Below are positions 37,646 through 51,941 of a DNA stretch of 64,000 bases, piece after piece; the stretch's first letter is position 1; every line of letters starts with the position of its first letter. A program made the position numbers and the translations under genes. Below the pieces are notes generated by a model. The model worked only from the letters and a program-made list of their open reading frames with translations. It had not been told where the DNA came from and did no database searches. The stretch is taken from the NCBI GenBank assembly GCA_964036665.1, contig OZ038532.1, forward strand, positions 13,224,537 to 13,288,536, given 5' to 3'. This DNA is from Gordius sp. MW1. Its lineage: Eukaryota; Nematomorpha; Gordioida; Gordea; Gordiidae.

Positions 37646-40058
37646 AAGTAAAAATTTATCAGAATCAGAGAAATGTTACTTTGAAATCATGATCGCATAG
37701 TGCATTTTTGAAAAATTAAACACTCACGTTGCGATACAACAAACTAATCGCAACAATAAAACGTTGTCTTTTGTCAAAATGAATAGTTCTGGCAGATTAA
37801 AACCTCTTTTCGGAAGTAAATCGAGGATAATAAGATTCTCAAATTGACTTACTTTTATATATTTTTTCATGCTCTTTCACATAGAATTCAAAAAAATAAA
37901 TATTTTAACCTCAAAATTTTTCACATATTTTTCTTACCGTATTCATCCGATGAAAGTTGTTTTTCAGACGTGGTTTCTATGATAAAAAGTAAAAATTTAT
38001 CAGAATCAGAAAACTATTACTTTAAAATCATGATCGCATAGTGCATTTTTGAAAAATTAAGCACTCACGTTGCGATACAACAAACTATTCGCAACAATAA
38101 AACGTTGTCTTTTGTCAAAATGAATAGTTCTGGCAGCTTAAAACCTCTTTTCGGAAGTAAATCGAGGATAATAGGATTCTCAAATTGGCTTACTTTTATA
38201 TATTTTTTCATGCTCTACACATAGAATCGAAAAAAATAAATATTTTTACCTCAAAATTTTTCACATATTTTTCTTTCAACCGTATGCATCCGATGAAAGT
38301 TGTCGTTTTCAGACGTGGTTTCGATGATAAAAAGTAAAAATTTATCAGAATCAAAAAACTATTACTTTAAAATCATGATCGCATAGTGCATTTTTGAAAA
38401 ATTAAGCACTCACGTTGCGATCAAACTAATCGCAACAATAAAACGTTGTCTTTTGTCAAAATGATAGTTCTCGCAGCTTAAAACCTCTTTTCGGAAGTCA
38501 ATCGAGGATAATAGGATTCTCAAATTGGCTTACTTTTATATATTTTTTCATGCTCTTTCACATAGAATTGAAAAAAATAAATATTTTAACCTCAAAATTT
38601 TTCACATATTTTTCTTACCGGATTCATCCGATGAAAGTTGTCGTTTTCAGACGTGGTTTCTATGATAAAAAGTAAAAATTTATCAGAATCAGAAAACTAT
38701 TACTTTAAAATCATGATCGCATAGTGCATTTTTGAAAAATTAAACACTCACGTTGCGATACAACAAACTATTCGCAACAGTAAAACGTTGTCTTTTGTCA
38801 AAATGAATAGTTCTGGCTGCTTAAAACCTCTTTTCGGAAGTAAATCGAGGATAAAATTGGCTTACTTTTATATATTTTTTCATGCTCTTTCACATAGAAT
38901 CGAAAAAATTAAATATTTTTACCTCAAAATTTTTCACATATTTTTCTTTCAACCGTATGCATCCGATGAAAGTTGTCGTTTTCAGACGTGGTTTCGATGA
39001 TAAAAAGTAAAAATTTATCAGAATCAGAAAACTATTACTTTAAAATCATGATCGCATAGTGCATTTTTGAAAAATTAAGCACTCACGTTGCGATCAAACT
39101 AATCGCAACAATAAAACGTTGTCTTTTGTCAAAATGATAGTTCTCGCAGCTTAAAACCACTTTTCGGAAGTCAATCGAGGATAATAGGATTCTCAAATTA
39201 GCTTACTTTTATATATTTTTTCATGCTCTTTCACATAGAATTGAAAAAAATAAATATTTTAACCTCAAAATTTTCCACATATTTTTCTTACCGTATTCAT
39301 TCGATGAAAGTTATCGTTTTCAGACGTGGTTTCTATGATAAAAAGTAAAAATTTATCAGAATCAGAAAAGTATTACTTTAAAATCATGATCGCATAGTCC
39401 ATTTTTGAAAAATTAAACACTCACGTTGCGATACAACAAACTAATCGCAACAATAAAACGTTGTCTTTTGTCAAAATGAATAGTTCTGGCTGCTTAAAAC
39501 CTCTTTTCGGAAGTAAATCGAGGATAATAGGATTCTCAAATTGGCTTACTTTTATATATTTTTTCATGCTCTTTCACATAGAATCGAAAAAATTAAATAT
39601 TTTTACCTCAAAATTTTTCACATATTTTTCTTTCAACCGTATGCATCCGATGAAAGTTGTCGTTTTCAGACGTGGTTTCGATGATAAAAAGTAAAAATTT
39701 ATCAGAATCAGAGAAATTTTACTTTGAAATCATGATCGCATAGTGCATTTTTGAAAAATTAAACACTCACGTTGCGATACAACAAACAAATCGCAACAAT
39801 AAAACGTTGTCTTTTGTCAAAATGAATAGTTCTGGCTGCTTAAAACCTCTTTTCGGAAGTAAATCGAGGATAATAGGATTCTCAAATTGGCTTACTTTTA
39901 TATATTTTTTCATGCTCTTTCACATAGAATCGAAAAAATTAAATATTTTTACCTCAAAATTTTTCACATATTTTTCTTTCAACCGTATGCATCCGATGAA
40001 AGTTGTCGTTTTCAGACGTGGTTTCGATGATAAAAAGTAAAAATTTATCAGAATCAGA
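37646..40058 (+). repeat. 7-monomer higher-order unit, copy 2
   Basis: The second 2,389-bp copy. The join lies within 37646-37669, where a unit with a c-type GATGATAAAAAGT switches to the CAGAGAAATGTTAC tail of a g-type unit. The match ends at 40059, where copy 2 has CAGAAAACTATT and copy 1 has CAGAGAAATG. The unit at 39461-40842 then continues like 23021-24402 (offset 16,440), so this block was inserted into an older context. Confidence 0.92.
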
Positions 40059-43000
40059 AAACTATTACTTTAAAATCATGATCGCATAGTGCATTTTTGA
40101 AAAATTAAGCACTCACGTTGCGATACAACAAACTAATCGCAACAATAAACCGTTGTCTTTTGTCAAAATGATAGTTCTCGCAGCTTAAAACCTCTTTTCG
40201 GAAGTCAATCGAGGATATTAGGATTCTCAAATTGGCTTACTTTTATATATTTTTTCATGCTCATTCACATAGAATCGAAAAAATTAAATATTTTTACCTC
40301 AAAATTTGTCACATATTTTTCTTTCAACCGTATGCATCCGATGAAAGTTGTCGTTTTCAGACGTGGTTTCGATGATAAAAAGTAAAAATTTATCAGAATC
40401 AGAAAACTATTACTTTAAAATCATGATCGCATAGTGCATTTTTGAAAAATTAAGCACTCACGTTGCGATACAACAAACTAATCGCAACAATAAAACGTTG
40501 TCTTTTGTCAAAATGATAGTTCTCGCAGCTTAAAACCTCTTTTCGGAAGTCAATCGAGGATATTAGGATTCTCAAATTGGCTTACTTTTATATATTTTTT
40601 CTAGCTCTTTCACATAGAATTGAAAAAAATAAATATTTTTACCTCAAATTTTTTTACATATTTTTCTTTGAAACGTATTCATCCGATGAAAGTTGTCTTT
40701 TTCAGACGTGGTTTCTATGATCCCAAATAAAAATTTATCAGAATCAGAGAAATGTTACTTTAAAATCATGATCGCATAGTACATTTTTGAAAAATTAAAC
40801 ACTCACGTTGCGATACAACAAACTAATCGCAACAATAAAACGTTGTCTTTTGTCAAAATGAATAGTTCTGGCAGCTTAAAACCTCTTTTCGGAAGTAAAT
40901 CGAGGATAATAGGATTCTCAAATTGGCTTACTTTTATATATTTTTTCATGCTCTTTCACATAGAATTGAAAAAAATAAATATTTTTACCTCAAAAGTTTT
41001 CACATATTTTTCTTTGAACCGTATTCATCCGATGAAAGTTGTCGTTTTCAGACGTGGTTTCTATGATCCCAAGTAAAAATTTATCAGAATCAGAGAAATG
41101 TTACTTTGAAATCATGATCGCATAGTGCATTTTTGAAAAATTAAACACTCACGTTGCGATACAACAAACTAATCGCAACAATAAAACGTTGTCTTTTGTC
41201 AAAATGAGTAGTTCTGGCAGATTAAAACCTCTTTTCGGAAGTAAATCGAGGATAATAGGATTCTCAAATTGACTTACTTTTATATATTTTTTCATGCTCT
41301 TTCACATAGAATTAAAAAAAATAAATATTTTAACCTCAAAATTTTTCACATATTTTTCTTACCGTATTCATCCGATGAAAGTTGTCGTTTTCAGACGTGG
41401 TTTCTATGATAAAAAGTAAAAATTTATCAGAATCAGAAAACTATTACTTTAAAATCATGATCGCATAGTGCATTTTTGAAAAATTAAGCACTCACGTTGC
41501 GATACAACAAACTATTCGCAACAATAAAACGTTGTCTTTTGTCAAAATGAATAGTTCTGGCAGCTTAAAACCTCTTTTCGGAAGTAAATCGAGGATAATA
41601 GGATTCTCAAATTGGCTTACTTTTATATATTTTTTCATGCTCTTTCACATAGAATCGAAAAAAATAAATATTTTTACCTCAAAATTTTTCACATATTTTT
41701 CTTTCAACCGTATGCATCCGATGAAATTTGTCGTTTTCAGACGTGGTTTCGATGATAAAAAGTAAAAATTTATCAGAATCAGAAAACTATTACTTTAAAA
41801 TCATGATCGCATAGTGCATTTTTGAAAAATTAAGCACTCACGTTGCGATCAAACTAATCGCAACAATAAAACGTTGTCTTTTGTCAAAATGATAGTTCTC
41901 GCAGCTTAAAACCTCTTTTCGGAAGTCAATCGAGGATAATAGGATTCTCAAATTGGCTTACTTTTATATATTTTTTCATGCTCTTTCACATAGAATTGAA
42001 AAAAATAAATATTTTAACCTCAAAATTTTCCACATATTTTTCTTACCGTATTCATCCGATGAAAGTTGTCGTTTTCAGACGTGGATTCTATGATAAAAAG
42101 TAAAAATTTATCAGAATCAGAAAACTATTACTTTAAATTCATGATCGCATAGTGCATTTTTGAAAAATTAAACACTCACGTTGCGATACAACAAACTAAT
42201 CGCAACAATAAAACGTTGTCTTTTGTCAAAATGAATAGTTCTGGCTGCTTAAAACCTCTTTTCGGAAGTAAATCGAGGATAATAGGATTCTCAAATTGGC
42301 TTAGTTTTATATATTTTTTCATGCTCTTTCACATAGAATTGAAAAAAATAAATATTTTAACCTCAAAATTTTTCACATATTTTTCTTTCAACCGTATGCA
42401 TCCGATGAAAGTTGTCGTTTTCAGACGTGGTTTCTATGATAAAAAGTAAAAATTTATCAGAATCAGAAAACTATTACTTTAAAATCATGATCGCATAGTG
42501 CATTTTTGAAAAATTAAACACTCACGTTGCGATACAACAAACTATTCGCAACAATAAAACGTTGTTTTTTGTCAAAATGAATAGTTCTGGCTGCTTAAAA
42601 CCTCTTTTCGGAAGTAAATCGAGGATAATAGGATTCTCAAATTAGCTTACTTTTATATATTTTTTCATGCTCTTTCACATAGAATCGAAAAAATTAAATA
42701 TTTTTACCTCAACATTTTTCACATATTTTTCTTTCAACCGTATGCATCCGATGAAAGTTGTCGTTTTCAGACGTGGTTTCGATAAAAAGTAAAAATTTAT
42801 CAGAATCAGAAATTAATTACTTTAAAATTAAGATCGCATAGTGCATTTTTGAAAAATTAAGCACTCACGTTGCGATACAACAAACTAATCGCAACAATAA
42901 AACGTTGTCTTTTGTCAAAATGATAGTTCTCACAGCTTAAAACCTCTTTTCGGAAGTCAATCGAGGATATTAGAATTCTCAAATTGGCTTACTTTTATAT

Positions 43001-46000
43001 ATTTTTTCTAGCACTTTCACATAGAATTGAAAAAAATAAATATTTTTACCTCAAATTTTTTTACATATTTTTCTTTGAACCGTATTCATCCGATGAAAGT
43101 TGTCGTTTTCAGACGTGGTTTCTATGATCCCAAGTAAAAATTTATCAGAATCAGAGAAATGTTACTTTAAAATCATGATCGCATAGTGCATTTTTGAAAA
43201 ATTAAACACTCGCGTTGCGATACAACAAACTAATGGCAACAATAAAACGTTGTCTTTTGTCAAAATGAATAGTTCTGGCAGCTTAAAACCTCTTTTCGGA
43301 AGTAAATCGAGGATAATAGGATTCTCAAATTGGCTTACTTTTATATATTTTTTCATGCTCTTTCACATAGAATTGAAAAAAATAAATATTTTTACCTCAA
43401 AATTTTTCACATATTTTTCTTTGAACCGTATTCATCCGATGAAAGTTGTCGTTTTCAGACGTGGTTTCTATGATCCCAAGTAAAAATTTATCAGAATCAG
43501 AGAAATGTTACTTTGAAATCATGATCGCATAGAGCATTTTTGAAAAATTAAACACTCACGTTGCGATACAACAAACTAATCGCAACAATAAACCGTTGTC
43601 TTTTGTCAAAATGAATAGTTCTGGCAGCTTAAAACCTCTTTTCGGAAGTAAATCGAGGATAATAGGATTCTCAAATTGGCTTACTTTTATATATTTTTTC
43701 ATGCTCTTTCACATAGAATCGAAAAAAATAAATATTTTTACCTCAAAATTTTTCACATATTTTTCTTTCAACCGTATGCATCCGATGAAAGTTGTCGTTT
43801 TCAGACGTGGTTTCGATGATAAAAAGTAAAAATTTATCAGAATCAGAAAACTATTACTTTAAAATCATGATCGCTTAGTGCATTTTTGAAAAATTAAGCA
43901 CTCACGTTGCGATCAAACTAATCGCAACAATAAAACGTTGTCTTTTGTCAAAATGATAGTTCTCGCAGCTTAAAACCTCTTTTCGGAAGTCAATCGAGGA
44001 TAATAGGATTCTCAAATTGGCTTACTTTTATATATTTTTTCATGCTCTTTCACATAGAATTGAAAAAAATAAATATTTTAACCTCAAAATTTTCCACATA
44101 TTTTTCTTACCGTATTCATCCGATGAAAGTTGTCGTTTTCAGACGTGGATTCTATGATAAAAAGTAAAAATTTATCAGAATCAGAAAACTATTACTTTAA
44201 ATTCATGATCGCATAGTGCATTTTTGAAAAATTAAACATTCACGTTGCGATACTACAAACTAATCGCAACAATAAAACAATGTCTTTTGTCAAAATGAAT
44301 AGTTCTGGCAGATTAAAACCTCTTTTCGGAAGTAAATCGAGGATAATAGGATTCTCAAATTGACTTACTTTTATATATTTTTTCATGCTCTTTCACATAG
44401 AATTAAAAAAAATAAATATTTTAACCTCAAAATTTTTCACATATTTTTCTTACCGTATTCATCCGATGAAAGTTGTCGTTTTCAGACGTGGTTTCTATGA
44501 TAAAAAGTAAAAATTTATCAGAATCAGAAAACTATTACTTTAAAATCATGATCGCATAGTGCATTTTTGAAAAATTAAGCACTCACGTTGCGATACAACA
44601 AACTATTCGCAACAATAAAACGTTGTCTTTTGTCAAAATGAATAGTTCTGGCAGCTTAAAACCTCTTTTCGGAAGTAAATCGAGGATAATAGGATTCTCA
44701 AATTGGCTTACTTTTATATATTTTTTCTAGCTCTTTCACATAGAATTGAAAAAATTAAATATTTTTACCTCAAAATTTTTCACATATTTTTCTTTCAACC
44801 GTATGCATCCGATGAAAGTTGTCGTTTTCAGACGTGGTTTCGATGATAAAAAGTAAAAATTTTTCAGAATCAGAAAACTATTACTTTAAAATCATGATCG
44901 CATAGTGCATTTTTGAAAAATTAAGCACTCACGTTGCGATACATCAAACTAATCGCAACAATAAACCGTTGTCTTTTGTCAAAATGATAGTTCTCGCAGC
45001 TTAAAACCTCTTTTCGGAAGTCAATCGAGGATATTAGGATTCTCAAATTGGCTTACTTTTATATATTTTTTCTAGCTCTTTCACATAGAATTGAAAAAAA
45101 TAAATATTTTTACCTCAAATTTTTTTACATATTTTTCTTTGAACCGTATTCATCCGATGAAAGTTGTCGTTTTCAGACGTGGTTTCTATGATCCCAAGTA
45201 AAAATTTATCAGAATCAGAGAAATGTTACTTTGAAATCATGATCGCATAGTGCATTTTTGAAAAATTAAACACTCGCGTTGCGATACAACAAACTAATCG
45301 CAACAATAAAACGTTGTCTTTTGTCAAAATGAATAGTTCTGGCAGCTTAAAACCTCTTTTCGGAAGTAAATCGAGGATAATAGGATTCTCAAATTGGCTT
45401 ACTTTTATATATTTTTTCATGCTCTTTCACATAGAATTGAAAAAAATAAATATTTTTACCTCAAAATTTTTCACATATTTTTCTTTGAACCGTATTCATC
45501 CGATGAAAGTTGTCGTTTTCAGACGTGGTTTCTATGATCCCAAGTAAAAATTTATCAGAATCAGAGAAATGTTACTTTGAAATCATGATCGCATAGTGCA
45601 TTTTTGAAAAATTAAACACTCACGTTGCGATACAACAAACTAATCGCAACAATAAACCGTTGTCTTTTGTCAAAATGAATAGTTCTGGCAGCTTAAAACC
45701 TCTTTTCGGAAGTAAATCGAGGATAATAGGATTCTCAAATTAGCTTACTTTTATATATTTTTTCATGCTCTTTCACATAGAATCGAAAAAATTAAATATT
45801 TTTACCTCAACATTTTTCACATATTTTTCTTTCAACCGTATGCATCCGATGAAAGTTGTCGTTTTCAGACGTGGTTTCGATAAAAAGTAAAAATTTATCA
45901 GAATCAGAACTTAATTACTTTAAAATTAAGATCGCATAGTGCATTTTTGAAAAATTAAGCACTCACGTTGCGATACAACAAACTAATCGCAACAATAAAA

Positions 46001-49000
46001 CGTTGTCTTTTGTCAAAATGATAGTTCTCGCAGCTTAAAACCTCTTTTCGGAAGTCAATCGAGGATATTAGAATTCTCAAATTGGCTTACTTTTATATAT
46101 TTTTTCTAGCACTTTCACATATTGAAAAAAATAAATATTTTTACCTCAAATTTTTTTACATATTTTTCTTTGAACCGTATTCATCCGATGAAAGTTGTCG
46201 TTTTCAGACGTGGTTTCTATGATCCCAAGTAAAAATTTATCAGAATCAGAGAAATGTTACTTTGAAATCATGATCGCATAGTGCATTTTTGAAAAATTAA
46301 ACACTCGCGTTGCGATACAACAAACTAATGGCAACAATAAAACGTTGTCTTTTGTCAAAATGAATAGTTCTGGCAGCTTAAAACCTCTTTTCGGAAGTAA
46401 ATCGAGGATAATAGGATTCTCAAATTGGCTTACTTTTATATATTTTTTCATGCTCTTTCACATAGAATTGAAAAAAATAAATATTTTTACCTCAAAATTT
46501 TTCACATATTTTTCTTTGAACCGTATTCATCCGATGAAAGTTGTCGTTTTCAGACGTGGTTTCTATGATCCCAAGTAAAAATTTATCAGAATCAGAGAAA
46601 TGTTACTTTGAAATCATGATCGCATAGAGCATTTTTGAAAAATTAAACACTCACGTTGCGATACAACAAACTAATCGCAACAATAAACCGTTGTCTTTTG
46701 TCAAAATGATAGTTCTCGCACCTTAAAACCTCTTTTCGGAAGTCAATCGAGGATATTAGGATTCTCAAATTGGCTTACTTTTATATATTTTTTCTAGCAC
46801 TTTCACATAGAATTGAAAAAAATAAATATTTTTACCTCAAATTTTTTTACATATTTTTCTTTGAAACGTATTCATCCGATGAAAGTTGTCTTTTTCAGAC
46901 GTGGTTTCTATGATCCCAAATAAAAATTTATCAGAATCAGAGAAATGTTACTTTGAAATCATGATCGCATAGTACATTTTTGAAAAATTAAGCACTCACG
47001 TTGCGATACAACAAACTAATCGCAACAATAAAACGTTGTCTTTTGTCAAAATGATAGTTCTCGCAGCTTAAAACCTCTTTTCGGAAGTCAATCGAGGATA
47101 ATAGGATTCTCAAATTGGCTTACTTTTATATATTTTTTCATGCTCTTTCACATAGAATTGAAAAAAATAAATATTTTAACCTCAAAATTTTCCACATATT
47201 TTTCTTACCGTATTCATCCGATGAAAGTTGTCGTTTTCAGACGTGGTTTCTATGATAAAAAGTAAAAATTTATCAGAATCAGAAAACTATTACTTTAAAA
47301 TCATGATCGCATAGTGCATTTTAGAAAAATTAAACACTCACGTTGCGATACAACAAACTAATCGCAACAATAAAACGTTGTCTTTTGTCAAAATGAATAG
47401 TTCTGGCTGCTTAAAACCTCTTTTCGGAAGTAAATCGAGGATAATAGGGTTCTCAAATTGGCTTACTTTTATATATTTTTTCATGCTCTTTCACATAAAA
47501 TTGAAAAAAATAAATATTTTAACCTCAGAATTTTTCACATATTTTTCTTACCGTATTCATCCGATGAAAGTTGTCGTTTTTAGACGTGGTTTCTATGATA
47601 AAAAGTAAAAATTTATCAGAATCCGAAAACTATTACTTTAAAATCATGATCGCATAGTGCATTTTTGAAAAACTAAACACTCACGTTGCGATACAACAAA
47701 CTAATCGCAACAATAAAACGTTGTCTTTTGTCAAAATGAATAGTTCTGGCTGCTTAAAACCTCTTTTCGGAAGTAAATCGAGGATAATAGGATTCTCAAA
47801 TTGGCTTACTTTTATATATTTTTTCATGCTCTTTCACATAAAATTGAAAAAAATAAATATTTTAACCTCAAAATTTTTCACATATTTTTCTTACCGTATT
47901 CATCCGATGAAAGTTGTCGTTTTTAGACGTGGTTTCTATGATAAAAAGTAAAAATTTATCAGAATCAGAAAACTATTACTTTAAAATCATGATCGCATAG
48001 TGCATTTTTGAAAAATTAAACACTCACGTTGCGATACAACAAACTATTCGCAACAATAAAACGTTGTCTTTTGTCAAAATGAATAGTTCTGGCTGCTTAA
48101 AACCTCTTTTCGGAAGTAAATCGAGGATAATAGGATTCTCAAATTGGCTTACTTTTATATATTTTTTCATGCTCTTTCACATAGAATCGAAAAAATTAAG
48201 GATTTTTACCTCAAAATTTTTCACATATTTTTCTTTCAACCGTATGCATCCGATGAAAGTTGTCGTTTTCAGACGTGGTTTCGATGATAAAAAGTAAAAA
48301 TTTATCAGAATCAGAAAACTATTACTTTAAAATCATGATCGCATAGTGCATTTTTGAAAAATTAAGCACTCACGTTGCGATACAACAAACTAATCGCAAC
48401 AATAAAACGTTGTCTTTTGTCAAAATGATAGTTCTCGCAGCTTAAAACCTCTTTTCGGAAGTCAATCGAGGATATTAGGATTCTCAAATTGGCTTACTTT
48501 TATATATTTTTTCTAGCTCTTTCACAAAGAATTGAAAAAAATAAATATTTTTACCTCAAATTTTTTTACATATTTTTCTTTGAACCGTATTCATCCGATG
48601 AAAGTTGTCGTTTTCAGACGTGGTTTCTATGATCCCAAGTAAAAATTTATCAGAATCAGAGAAATGTTACTTTGAAATCATGATCGCATAGTGCATTTTT
48701 GAAAAATTAAACACTCGCGTTGCGATACAACAAACTAATCGCAACAATAAAACGTTGTCTTTTGTCAAAATGAATAGTTCTGGCAGCTTAAAACCTCTTT
48801 TCGGAAGTAAATCGAGGATAATAGGATTCTCAAATTGGCTTACTTTTATATATTTTTTCATGCTCTTTCACATAGAATTGAAAAAAATAAATATTTTTAC
48901 CTCAAAATTTTTCACATATTTTTCTTTGAACCGTATTCATCCGATGAAAGTTGTCGTTTTCAGACGTGGTTTCTATGATCCCAAGTAAAAATTTATCAGA

Positions 49001-51941
49001 ATCAGAGAAATGTTACTTTGAAATCATGATCGCATAGTGCATTTTTGAAAAATTAAACACTCACGTTGCGATACAACAAACTAATCGCAACAATAAACCG
49101 TTGTCTTTTGTCAAAATGAATAGTTCTGGCAGCTTAAAACCTCTTTTCGGAAGTAAATCGAGGATAATAGGATTCTCAAATTAGCTTACTTTTATATATT
49201 TTTTCATGCTCTTTCACATAGAATCGAAAAAAATAAATATTTTTACCTCAAAATTTTTCACATATTTTTCTTTCAACCGTATGCATCCGATGAAAGTTGT
49301 CGTTTTCAGACGTGGTTTCGATGATAAAAAGTAAAAATTTATCAGAATCAGAAAACTATTACTTTAAAATCATGATCGCATAGTGCATTTTTGAAAAATT
49401 AAGCACTCACGTTGCGATACAACAAACTAATCGCAACAATAAAACGTTGTCTTTTGTCAAAATGATAGTTCTCGCAGCTTAAAACCTCTTTTCGGAAGTC
49501 AATCGAGGATAATAGGATTCTCAAATTGGCTTACTTTTATAAATTTTTTCATGCTCTTTCACATAGAATTGAAAAAAATAAATATTTTAACCTCAAAATT
49601 TTCCACATATTTTTCTTACCGTATTCATCCGATGAAAGTTGTCGTTTTCAGACGTGGTTTCTATGATAAAAAGTAAATATTTATCAGAATCAGAAAACTA
49701 TTACTTTAAAATCATGATCGCATAGTGCATTTTTGAAAAATTAAGCACTCACGTTGCGATACAACAAACTAATCGCAACAATAAACCGTTGTCTTTTGTC
49801 AAAATGATAGTTCTCGCAGCTTAAAACCTCTTTTCGGAAGTCAATCGAGGATATTAGGATTCTCAAATTGGCTTACTTTTATATATTTTTTCTAGCTCTT
49901 TCACATAGAATTGAAAAAAATAAATATTTTTACCTCAAATTTTTTTACATATTTTTCTTTGAAACGTATTCATCCGATGAAAGTTGTCTTTTTCAGACGT
50001 GGTTTCTATGATAAAAAGTAAAAATTTATCAGAATCCGAAAACTATTACTTTGAAATCATGATCGCATAGTGCATTTTTGAAAAATTAAGCACTCACGTT
50101 GCGATACAACAAACTAATCGCAACAATAAAACGTTGTCTTTTGTCAAAATGAATAGTTCTGGCAGCTTAAAACCTCTTTTCGGAAGTAAATCGAGGATAA
50201 TAGGATTCTCAAATTGGCTTACTTTTATATATTTTTTCATGCTCTTTCACATAGAATTGAAAAAAATAAATATTTTTACCTCAAAAGTTTTCACATATTT
50301 TTCTTTGAACCGTATTCATCCGATGAAAGTTGTCGTTTTCAGACGTGGTTTCTATGATCCCAAGTAAAAATTTATCAGAATCAGAGAAATGTTACTTTGA
50401 AATCATGATCGCATAGTGCATTTTTGAAAAATTAAACACTCGCGTTGCGATACAACAAACTAATCGCAACAATAAAACGTTGTCTTTTGTCAAAATGAAT
50501 AGTTCTGGCTGCTTAAAACCTCTTTTCGGAAGTAAATCGAGGATAATAGGATTCTCAAATTGGCTTACTTTTATATATTTTTTCATGCTCTTTCACATAG
50601 AATTGAAAAAAATAAATATTTTAACCTCAAAATTTTTCACATATTTTTCTTATTGTATTCATCCGATGAAAGTTGTCGTTTTCAGACGTGGTTTCTATGA
50701 TAAAAAGTAAAAATTTATCAGAATCAGAAAACTATTACTTTAAAATCATGATCGCATAGTGCATTTTTGAAAAATTAAACACTCACGTTGCGATACAACA
50801 AACTATTCGCAACAATAAAACGTTGTCTTTTGTCAAAATGAATAGTTCTGGCTGCTTAAAACCTCTTTTCGGAAGTAAATCGAGGATAATAGGATTCTCA
50901 AATTGGCTTACTTTTATATATTTTTTCATGCTCTTTCACATAGAATCGAAAAAATTAAATATTTTTACCTCAAAAGTTTTCACATATTTTTCTTTGAACC
51001 GTATTCATCCGATGAAAGTTGTCGTTTTCAGACGGGGTTTCTATGATCCCAAGTAAAAATTTATCAGAATCAGAGAAATGTTACTTTGAAATCATGATCG
51101 CATAGTGCATTTTTGAAAAATTAAACACTCACGTTGCGATACAACAAACTAATCGCAACAATAAAACGTTGTCTTTTGTCAAAATGAATAGTTCTGGCAG
51201 ATTAAAACCTCTTTTCGGAAGTAAATCGAGGATAATAGGATTCTCAAATTGACTTACTTTTATATATTTTTTCATGCTCTTTCACATAGAATTGAAAAAA
51301 ATAAATATTTTAACCTCAAAATTTTTCACATATTTTTCTTACCGTATTCATCCGATGAAAGTTGTCGTTTTCAGACGTGGTTTCTATGATAAAAAGTAAA
51401 AATTTATCAGAATCAGAAAACTATTACTTTAAAATCATGATCGCATAGTGCATTTTTGAAAAATTAAACACTCACGTTGCGATACAACAAACTAATCGCA
51501 ACAATAAAACGTTGTCTTTTGTCAAAATGAATAGTTCTGGCAGCTTAAAACCTCTTTTCGGAAGTAAATCGAGGATAATAGGATTCTCAAATTGGCTTAC
51601 TTTTATATATTTTTTCATGCTCTTTCACATAGAATCGAAAAAATTAAATATTTTTACCTCCAAATTTTTCACATATTTTTCTTTCAACCGTATGCATCCG
51701 ATGAAAGTTGTCGTTTTCAGACGTGGTTTCGATGATAAAAAGTAAAAATTTATCAGAATCAGAAAACTATTACTTTAAAATCATGATCGCATAGTGCATT
51801 TTTGAAAAATTAAACACTCACGTTGCGATACAACAAACTAATCGCAACAATAAAACGTTGTCTTTTGTCAAAATGAATAGTTGTGGCAGATTAAAACCTC
51901 TTTTCGGAAGTAAATCGAGGATAATAGGATTCTCAAATTGA
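40059..51941 (+). repeat. Mosaic of A/B units with several short higher-order matches
   Basis: About 34 satellite units and nothing else. The stretch 40059-41080 continues the match to 23618-24640. Units at 42562, 42908 and 43250 recur at 45660, 46003 and 46345 (offset about 3,095, nine monomers), sharing GGTTTCGATAAAAAG, TTAATTACTTTAAAATTAAG and TTAGAATTCTC. Units near 43250, 45314 and 48755 share ACTCGCGTTGCG just upstream. The units at 47378 and 47721 form a one-monomer tandem duplication (343 bp) with CATAAAATTG and CGTTTTTAGACG, four differences apart. Matches here are shorter and less exact than in the blocks on either side. Confidence 0.8.
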
